Source: Porphyra umbilicalis (Eukaryota; Rhodophyta; Bangiophyceae; Bangiales; Bangiaceae). From it: 64,000 nucleotides of DNA. The translations under genes were made by a program, and so were the position numbers. The DNA lies in contig KV919014.1 of NCBI GenBank assembly GCA_002049455.2, positions 1 to 64,000 on the forward strand. The letters run 5' to 3'. Positions 56,740 to 64,000 of the stretch are shown here, piece after piece. The first letter of the stretch is position 1. Each line of letters opens with the position of its first letter. Under the pieces are notes generated by a model. The model searched no databases and had not been told where the DNA came from. It saw only the letters and a program-made list of their open reading frames with translations.

Positions 56740-57200
56740 ATAGGAATTGTGCGCAGTGGTGGACCACCACCTGCCCCGCAAACAGTGGGAGGGAGCCATC
56801 CAGGTACCGCCTGGTCCTGGATCGACCCCCGCACCCCCTGTGCGGGGGCGCGGTGGGCGGTGGCGGACCACCAGCCCCCCCGAATGCGGCGGGCGGGCGC
56901 CGGGAGACGACCGAGGCCGCCGCCCCCCCCCCCCCCTCCTCTGAAACCGTTCTGTGTGCGGTGGCGGACCGCCTATAGCCTGCAAATCGCTGTGTGCGTG
57001 TCGGGCCGGGCGCAACGCGCGATCCAGTCCGACCCCCCCCCCCCCTTCCAGTGGCTGTGAAGCAGTGTCGGGCGGCCCGCCACCTGCAAATATCAGTGTG
57101 CGTGTGGGGCCAGGCCGCCCACACGATCTCGCTCAGCCCCCCTCCCCCCCCGCCCTCTGAGGCTGTGCAACAGTGTTGGCCGCCCTGTCGCATCCAAGCG
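56740..57200. repeat. Tandem ~100-bp minisatellite with poly(C) spacers
   Basis: Four to five drifted units each contain a 'CTGTGTGCGGTGGCGGACC'-like core and 'CCTGCAAATCGCTGTGTGCG', separated by C runs of 7-14 bases (56928-56938, 57030-57045 and 57137-57153). The array lies 5' of the Harbinger transposase. Six-frame ORFs here are shadows. Confidence 0.5.
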
Positions 57201-58106
57201 ACCACAGGGAGGTGATGGCACCACCTGAACCATCCATCGTCCCGCCACCAACAGGCACTCCAGAGGCCAGATCGGGGGTCACGAGGCGAGCGAGAGCCTC
57301 ACTGTACGCTTTTCTGAGGGACATGTCCGATCCCATCCCACGCGGCACGCACTGCACCCCGCGATAGAATCCGATCACACGACACCAACCGACTGCTCCG
57401 TCACCCAGCTGCAATCGACTAAAACTGTTGGTCCGCTGTCGAATGCCGAGGGCGGTCCTCATCGTAATAAAGTGGAGATCCGCGCCATTATATTTCAAAA
57501 CTGATGAAGATCCTTCCAACACACGTTGCGCCCTAAACCGATATATGTCGATATACATTTAGTTTGACTCTACCAATGAGAACGCAGAACACATTGGGGC
57601 CGGCACCGGACCAGCCTCATTTCGCTTCACCAATGGGGCAGGTCCACACTGTGTGTTGGAATGAAGTTCCAGAAACTTTCTCGTGAAAGATATTCCAACA
57701 TAAATATGGCAGTATCTTCTGAATTGGACGGAGGACAGCCCTCCAGAAAATCCCGAAACAAGACTGGCACATGATTTGGACGATTTTCTGTATGGGCGCG
57801 GCCAGAAAATTCTAGGAACTGGCCTTGTAATTATCCTTGCCGACCTCCAGCATCAACCCTGTAGTCTTTTCCCGGGATGGTCTCGGGAACTGGTCAGGAA
57901 CAGTTCCCAGGATTGTTCCTAAGATTGTCTCGCAGCATATCCAACAGTACGTTCGAAGGAAGATTCTTCGAAACACATGCAGAAACTGATGTCAACGAGC
58001 ACAGCAAGCTAGGAACAGGATGTTGCTGCAAACTCCTCCCTGAAAAATGTGCGGCAAGGAACGAGCTTCCTGGCCCAATCCTTGCCTTGAAACAGAAGGA
58101 GACACC
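57201..58106. other. Spacer and probable left end of element C
   Basis: GC content drops clearly from about 57.4 kb. The stretch has no ORF with recognisable motifs. Repeated TTCCAGAAA/GAACTGG/CAGGAACAG-like pieces occur between 57660 and 57920 and may be subterminal repeats of element C, but no terminal inverted repeat partner is visible in the window. Confidence 0.5.
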
Positions 58107-58257
58107 ATGCCCGAAGAAGGGCGCGCGCGCGTTCAAAGGATAGTCGTGCGAGGAGTTCGTCGCTGTTCGTGTGGAACGTACCACAGCGAGACGGATGCTT
58201 GTCCTTATTCAATCCTAGCCGCAAAATCGAGAAATCCACGGGATATGACTGAGGATC
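58107..58257 (+). CDS. Probable first exon of element C transposase, zinc-binding
   Basis: ATG 58107 opens 'MPEEGRARVQRIVVRGVRRC' and then 'SCGTYHSETDACPYSI', a Cys/His knuckle typical of transposase N-termini. A possible donor GGTATTTAA near 58257 and the acceptor CTCTTACAG near 59030 would join it to 'RTSYSAVYDHGTKEDMKRRR' in the main frame. The splice is a proposal; the Cys/His motif is seen directly. Confidence 0.5.
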
Positions 58258-59071
58258 GGTATTTAATAGAGCCACATCGATTCTCGAGGTTGGTTCGACG
58301 CGTTTCTAAGATCGTACTGTATTCATCCACAGATTGGCTCAGGACCGTCTGTCAGTTATTCCGAAGGATCGTCCTGAGGCGATCCCAAACCCGATGTGGG
58401 GCGAGACATGGAGTTAATCAGCACTTTCTCCTGCGAGCTCTTCCAGTGCTCCCGTCTAGTCTATCCTCAAGATCATCGTGCGGATCATCTGCGGAATCTT
58501 CAGGAACAGTCCCCCAGATAGTCGTCAGGATCAAACTGAGAACCAGGCAACGGACTAGCCCATGGCAGGAGCAGTTGCACAAGTGGACACGTCGCTTTGT
58601 CGCCCAAGTGCGGTTGATCTTGGAGGGTCTTGCAACCGGGAACGACGCAAAACGTACAGATCTGACTACCGGAACGTCGCTCGTCTCTGGCGCACGCGCC
58701 GGAGTTTCGGGAGAGCCTCGGCGTGGTGCATTGCCTCTGCACCGCCCTCCTCCAACGTTTCTCCTGCAACCTTGTCCTTGTACGCTGCTGTTATCGTACT
58801 GCCCCCGCTCCGTGCATATGCCCAGCTCGTGGTGTCACCTCTCCTCGCGTCGCACTGTGTACCGTCTCTATATGAGGATCTCTTTGTTCTGCTTTCCCTC
58901 TATGGTTGCGTTCTTGAGTTTGACCGTCTTATGCTTGACTATCCGTGTACACAAAAGGCCTCTTCCTGGACTGACGTCAAGTGTGTGTCACTACCACTAA
59001 ACTTGGGTGACTGCCCGTGCTCTTACAGAACGTCTTATTCCGCAGTGTACGACCACGGCACAAAAGAAGAC

Positions 59072-62059
59072 ATGAAGCGTCGCCGGCGCGGCCCGCGAGG
59101 TGCTGCCTTCTTTCATCTCAATGATGGGAACCTATTGCACATGGAAGAGCAGCAAGCGTCATCAGGCACGGCTGCCCGTACTGGCGGCTTGGAGGATCCT
59201 GACAGCAGCGTCGCAAACAAAACCCCAGATGATTCAGGCACCAGGAAGGCACTAGCGCATTCTGTGGGAGACTATGAGGACGTTGCTCTATCCTCCGACT
59301 CTGGGCGTGACGGGTGTCCCTCAGATGACTCGGAATTCTCCTTCGAGGGGGACCGCGATCGTGGGGGCTTTGTATCACGTCGCGAGTTCGTGTGCTTCGG
59401 TTACCTGTACGGCAGAGCGCGCGTCACGCTGAGGCAGTACGACATTATGCGAGAGGCAGAAAACTCCTTTGATCCGACAGAAAAATGGCCGTCGCGGTGA
59501 CGCTTGCGAAAACTGCGCGAGCACATGTTGAAGTCTGCAATACCCCTACGACGGGAGACGACAACACGCCAGCTACCTGTTGGTAAAGGGAATGCCATGC
59601 GTAAACTGCCGAACGTGGAAGTGTCGTACATCACGTTTTCTGAGCACATGAAGAGGGACTTTGCGGATCCTGTAACAGCAGCACTGTTCCACAACAAAGG
59701 GGACTCTCGAATGGGCACTGTCGAGCGACCGGCCGAGTTCTTTCAAACAGTGGCGGCCAGGGACCCCGCCAGGTTTAATGTGAACAGGGTCTTCTTCCGT
59801 GACGAACACAGCTTTGACATTGGATGCACCGCTAAGATCTCTTTTGATGAAGCGACCGTGTTCGAGGCCCGCTTGTTAAGCACCTCCATGGCGCCTGACG
59901 GATGCGTAACCATATCGGCGTCCACGTATGCTCCTGAACGCACATTGCGGGTAGGTGACTCACTTGCGCTGTTTGAGGCGCTCCCCGGGTTTATGCCGCC
60001 AGAGCGCTCGGCGTCCTGTCTCTCGGATGAGCGCCGTGTTACGCTACGCTTCACGCGGTCCGGTGGCGTGTTTGTTATCGCCGTACGGGAGTCCACCGTG
60101 CATGAAAAGAATTCATGGTCAGCTTTGACTGCCACCAGCCCCTTAGAGCTGTCACATGTGCCTCAGCCCTGCGAAGACAACGTTTCCGAGAAGGACCCAT
60201 ATGTGCTGTACGTGTCGCTGTACGGCGACCAGTCCAATGTGCATAAGCGTCGCCGCGGAAGCCTGGAGGGCTACTACGGGGGTTACACATCGCTGTGCTT
60301 GCAGGATCGTGCGTATTCTGTCCGTCCTCTCTTTTACCTCCCCCCAGGAGCAAGCCCGGATGCCCTGCTCAAAAAAATCGTCGACGACTTGATAATAGCA
60401 GGTAAGGAGGGCTTGGCTGTCTATGACGCCTTCAAAAAGGAGAGTGTTGTTATTCGGGTGTACCTGTGCTTCGGTGTATTTGATTTCCCCATGGCCGCCA
60501 AGTTCTCCAACTCAATAGGCGCCCCAGGCACAGAGCACTGCACAAGCTGCGACATTGTGCAAACAAAAACACACACAGAAAGGAAGGAGAGAGCGATGAG
60601 CAGCACGGTATCTTTCAACGTGAAGGACTCACGGTACTCAAGAACGCAAGAGCAAACTTCCCTCATCATGTCTGTCATAAAGAACAAACCGGGACTATCG
60701 ACAGACGCAGTGAAGGACGCACTCCTCTTGAATGGCATTACGGACAAGACAGGCAGTCTAATGATGCGCCTGGCCGAGGCCCGGGGACCTGGGACGTTTG
60801 ACATACACGAGCACGTCATAGTTGCTCCTTCACATCTACTATACTACAACATCGGCTCACATCTCCTGATGGAAGCGTACGAGGCGCTCTCAGTTGAGCT
60901 GCGAGACAAGTTCATGGGGGAAATGCGCCGAAGTGCGAAGCGTGTTCCGACACACACGATCCTGTCCTCATTCGAGCCAGAAAAAATGGGTGCCACAACT
61001 CTGTCAATGTCAGATTATGCAGTGGTGATCACAGTAGGTCCCACTGTCATACAGTACCTTGTGCACAGGACGGCCACGTCACCTCACGCACGTGCTGCTC
61101 TCAGAGGTCTCAAGGCCCTGCGACGGTTTTCCACGGCACTGTTCTATGTGCCAACACTCTTTTCGGACGGGGAGAAGGCCATGAGAGAGCGGCCGACCGT
61201 CGCTGAGCTCCAAGTTATGGGCGAGAGCCTCATTATTGAGCTGCGTAGACTATTACCCTTTAACGGAAGTTGGGAGAGACCGTCCGTACATCATGTACTG
61301 GAACTGTTATATCGCACCCTCCCACTTGCGCAGCTGGGGTCAGCGATATGTGAGCTCATTTTCGAGAAGCTCCACCAACATTCGAAGCGGGAGGTGAGCC
61401 AGAGTAACAGTCGGAACCCCGCTGAGTACTCCATGCAAAGGGGGAGAGACACAGAGCAGTCCTCACGGGTTCTTTCCATGCCCGGCGCACATGGGATTCC
61501 TGCTTCGTGGGTTCTTGGTCAAGAAGGCCAGCCACTGAAGTTTGTCTCTTTTCATAGCCTCGGTCCTCACAAACGACAATCACTGTCCACCAACATGCGC
61601 TGGCGTCCACGAACAGCCGCGCGCACGGTTCTGGGATCCACGGAGGAGTTCTGGCGAAGTCGTGCGCCCAACGCAACTCTGGCATTCTGGCGTCAAGCCA
61701 CGCAAGCGCATCGACCGTCTGTCCTCCGACAAGGGTCCACAGTGTCTCTGCATGAGAACGGAGCCACCCCCGAACACGAGTCCGGCTCCGATCTGTTGGA
61801 TAGCAGAGAATTGCGCTTTGTCCGTGTGCAGTCCATTGGAACAATCGATGGCGAGCTCCATGTCGCCTGTGAGACCTGGAAGATACCAGCCATGGCATTC
61901 AGCGTCTTTGGACAGCCCGCTGAAGTCACAATCGACACTGAAGCTGGATTGTCTTTGATACCAGCTGACCATGTGAGACAACTTGCCTTCGTTCTGCCCT
62001 GCGGGCAGCACAACGTGATGTTCACCAAGAGATCTGGCTTCCACTTCAAGAGTGGATGA
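59072..62059 (+). CDS. tnp2-like DDE transposase of element C, one in-frame TGA
   Basis: One frame runs from 'MKRRRRGPRGAAFFHLNDGN' to the end, broken only by TGA at 59498-59500 between 'DPTEKWPSR' and 'LRKLREHMLKSA'; coding character continues directly after it. The stop could be nonsense decay, a tiny intron or readthrough. Motifs follow the tnp2/KDZ plan: 'SYITFSEHMKRDFADP', 'VLYVSLYGDQSNVHKRRRGS' (first Asp), 'VYLCFGVFDFPMAAKFSN' (second Asp), Cys knuckle 'TEHCTSCDIVQTKT', 'APSHLLYYNIGSHL', and 'VHHVLELLYRTLPLAQLGS' with 'ICELIFEKLHQHSKR' (Glu). About 996 codons including the stop. It should be a nuclear cut-and-paste transposase; not close to the element A enzyme. Confidence 0.5.
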
Positions 62060-62300
62060 CTGGGGGCGTTTTTGCCAATGCGGCTGCGCTAGGATGGGGC
62101 TGAGTGAAAGAGCATATTGTGTTCTCTGGATGTATCACCTCACCGAGCAAAACGAGCAATATTGTCAAGGCAGTATCACACGAAAAGGTAGATGAAAAAA
62201 GCACACAAACCTCCACGCCCCACCGGGAACGTCGGAAGTAAGAGCTCAGGACCCGGAGACTATCAAACAAAAGAAAATCAGTGGTAACAAGAAACATGTC

Positions 62301-63908
62301 TTACTCAAGAGGCACCCTTCCGCCCCCCCCCCCGAGCACCTTCAGCTTGTCCACCAACAGGTACACGCTGCTGTTGGACAGCCTCTGCACCAGCACAGGA
62401 GCATGGCATCCGGCCAGGTCCTTAGAAGTCGGAAGACCCTGGCGGAGCCGATCGTGCTCTGCATCGAACATGACAGGTGCACACCGCCAGCAGCACAGTG
62501 GCGCGTCAGGAACCGCATCATCACCGAGCTGCTCAATGCACGCCGGGCAGACAACGGCAGAAATCCATGTGACCACACCACAGTGAGGGTATGAAGCGCC
62601 GTCAACAGAGTAGTATGTAGCAGTTCCCTCCATCTCGTTCGGGAGCACTAAGGGCTCACCCTCCCGCTGGATCGCATTTTCGACGATACACCGCTGAACA
62701 GCTCGTGATGTGCTTCCAAGGGCCACAGCAGTGGGCTTTTTGCCTCCCCAGCCTGGCTGAGAGTCCACTTCCATGAAGGTAACAACACTGTTGAGGTACT
62801 CTTCTAAGTACGACACCATCACGGCGACATCTCGTCGGAACTCTGCTGGCTCCCACGCTTCATAGTTCTTTGCATCGCCGCACCACCACTCCCCGTCGGC
62901 TAGCTTCCGAGCGGCAAGCACCAGCGACTTTTCTAAAGGGATGTGGATTGTGAGCTTCGTACGCCAGTGTGCGGCATGTTCTATCGCATAGGAGAGCCAA
63001 CCCGTGCATGCCAGGTTCACCGCAGAGGCTATGCTTGGTCCCCCGTTGAAACTACTGTGCAGTACGCCGTACCCCGTTACAACAAAGTCCCCAGTCTCCA
63101 TCGTGTGGAACCCCACGCGAACGCCATGCGCTAGAAACAGAGTCGCAGGCCAAAGGCACGCTTTCACGGCGAGTACCTCCCATACATCCCCTCCAGCCGC
63201 TGCCAGTACAGCGGGGTCCATGTGTTCTCGCATGACGCGCTCGGTTCGCGGACGTTCGGGGGCAGGAATAAGAAACCAAAACTTATTTGAGCCCTTCTGC
63301 AAGTACGATGAGGACTGCAGCAGACTGTTTTCCACGTGCCAGCTGAAGTGGGACCCTCTGGTCCCAGCGTAAAGCAGGTTGTTGTTGATCCCTTCGTACG
63401 TAGACGCGGCACCGAGCATGGTGTGGTGGTTTAGAGTGCGTGGATTCTCAAAGCGCTCACAAGGAGGAACAGGAGCCGCTATGGCGGTACAGGAAGGGTC
63501 GCCAAGGCTCCTGCTGCACCCATCCTCGTTTCGAGGTGACATATCTGAAAGATAGTACACATCGATTGGTCTTGGCCCACCGCCCACCACCATCTTCTCG
63601 TTCCGAGCAGCGGTCACCTGTTGCACCCATGTGACGCTCGGATCATTCACACTGCTGAGGAAGCGTTTCACACCAAAGTCTTTGTACTTGGCTCGAAGGG
63701 AAGCTGCGCTCTCGCTGACCTTTCGGTTGAGTTCCGTAGCAGACAACCGCTTTTCCCGTTCTGACGTCAGCTGAGCCCTCAACTCTTTGCGTTTCACACT
63801 AGAGTCGGCCGCAGGCCTGCCAAAGAATGCGTCACTCACGATGGTCGGGTAATGTGGGAAGGTCCGGACGCGCGCCCTGAGCTTATCCCCGGTATGTCGC
63901 TTGGGCAT
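62301..63908 (-). CDS. JmjC-domain dioxygenase-like protein (535 aa)
   Basis: Intact frame from ATG 63908. The JmjC core lies at residues ~165-305. H-x-E iron ligands are in 'FSWHVENS' (His191, Glu193), 'KGSNKFWFLIP' supplies the 2-oxoglutarate Lys (~209), and 'GDFVVTGYGVLHSSFNGG' supplies the distal His (~284). 'LLYAGTRGSHFSW' matches the strand before the ligands in KDM4/JARID-type histone demethylases. A Cys-rich cluster, 'VVCPACIEQ...LCCWRCAPV' (454-476), resembles a C5HC2-like zinc site after the core. Iron and cosubstrate residues are all kept, so activity is plausible; the substrate (histone lysine or other) is unknown. No JmjN was recognised in the basic N-terminus. It is convergent with the element C transposase. 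Confidence 0.5.
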   Translation of the reverse strand: MPKRHTGDKLRARVRTFPHYPTIVSDAFFGRPAADSSVKRKELRAQLTSEREKRLSATELNRKVSESAASLRAKYKDFGVKRFLSSVNDPSVTWVQQVTAARNEKMVVGGGPRPIDVYYLSDMSPRNEDGCSRSLGDPSCTAIAAPVPPCERFENPRTLNHHTMLGAASTYEGINNNLLYAGTRGSHFSWHVENSLLQSSSYLQKGSNKFWFLIPAPERPRTERVMREHMDPAVLAAAGGDVWEVLAVKACLWPATLFLAHGVRVGFHTMETGDFVVTGYGVLHSSFNGGPSIASAVNLACTGWLSYAIEHAAHWRTKLTIHIPLEKSLVLAARKLADGEWWCGDAKNYEAWEPAEFRRDVAVMVSYLEEYLNSVVTFMEVDSQPGWGGKKPTAVALGSTSRAVQRCIVENAIQREGEPLVLPNEMEGTATYYSVDGASYPHCGVVTWISAVVCPACIEQLGDDAVPDAPLCCWRCAPVMFDAEHDRLRQGLPTSKDLAGCHAPVLVQRLSNSSVYLLVDKLKVLGGGGGRVPLE

Positions 63909-64000
63909 GCGACTGGACGGAGGACGCCTCTCGGGGGTTACTACTCGGAAAACGTGAGCACCAAATGTCCGAATCGACGCAATCTTTGATCGAATCAGAC

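Larger units (their letters stand above)
58107..63908. mobile_element. Element C: tnp2-like DNA transposon with JmjC gene
   Basis: A plus-strand tnp2-like transposase (59072-62059, with a probable upstream zinc exon at 58107) runs tail to tail with a minus-strand JmjC gene (63908-62301), 241 bases apart. Both have the same lower GC content and codon use, unlike the GC-rich DNA to the left, which suggests they arrived together. The right end lies at or beyond the window edge. That the JmjC gene belongs to the element is inference from composition and layout. Confidence 0.5.

Noticed and set aside
1-64000. CRISPR arrays, rRNA genes or bacterial operon signals
   Set aside because: No regularly spaced short repeats, rRNA motifs or ribosome-binding-site pattern; introns and transposon types show eukaryotic DNA.

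Overview
The window is eukaryotic nuclear DNA. It has GT-AG introns, a Ty1/copia LTR element primed in the animal/yeast copia style, PIF/Harbinger and tnp2-like DNA transposons, and a plant-type GT2 polysaccharide synthase. The very high GC content, long (CCG)n tracts, few short introns and dense transposons best fit a bangiophyte red alga (Porphyra/Pyropia type). That assignment is inference from composition and gene content; no marker in the window proves it.

Only one gene looks like an ordinary host housekeeping gene: a two-exon membrane GT2 synthase (19065-21568) of the mannan/cellulose synthase-like class. Nearly everything else is mobile DNA. From left to right: (1) a minus-strand transposase-like gene running off the left edge (<1-2340); (2) a ~1 kb non-autonomous inverted-repeat element (3545-4591); (3) element A, a ~10.3 kb DNA transposon (6710-17029) with matching ends, an intact four-exon Plavaka/KDZ-like transposase (1115 aa) and a divergently transcribed 946-aa protein of unknown function; (4) the GT2 gene and a GC-rich low-complexity tract; (5) two 131-bp MITEs head to head (24898-25178); (6) a stray end related to element A (26474); (7) a hypothetical minus-strand gene with a tandem duplication (27.0-29.3 kb); (8) a copia element (29756-35647) with both LTRs and a GTCTC target duplication; (9) a gene with a 2OG-Fe(II) oxygenase-like C-terminus and a Thr/Pro repeat N-terminus (35719-37958); (10) element B (38.2-47.2 kb), a decayed second copy of element A's gene pair in the same layout; (11) a PIF/Harbinger element (51.3-56.2 kb) split by a ~2.1 kb CG-only repeat; (12) element C (58.1-63.9 kb), with clearly lower GC, carrying a tnp2-like transposase tail to tail with a JmjC protein.

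Two patterns stand out. First, elements A and B share a conserved unnamed second gene, divergent from the transposase and at the same distance (~2.2 kb) in both. This suggests a two-gene transposition module. Second, two unrelated transposases (element B and element C) each sit tail to tail with a gene of the 2OG-Fe(II) dioxygenase fold. This recalls the reported association of KDZ transposons with TET/JBP oxygenases in fungi, but here the partners are a JmjC protein and a different dioxygenase.

[Form note: the original answer gave no feature confidence values; the uniform 0.5 is a placeholder required by the schema, not an estimate.]
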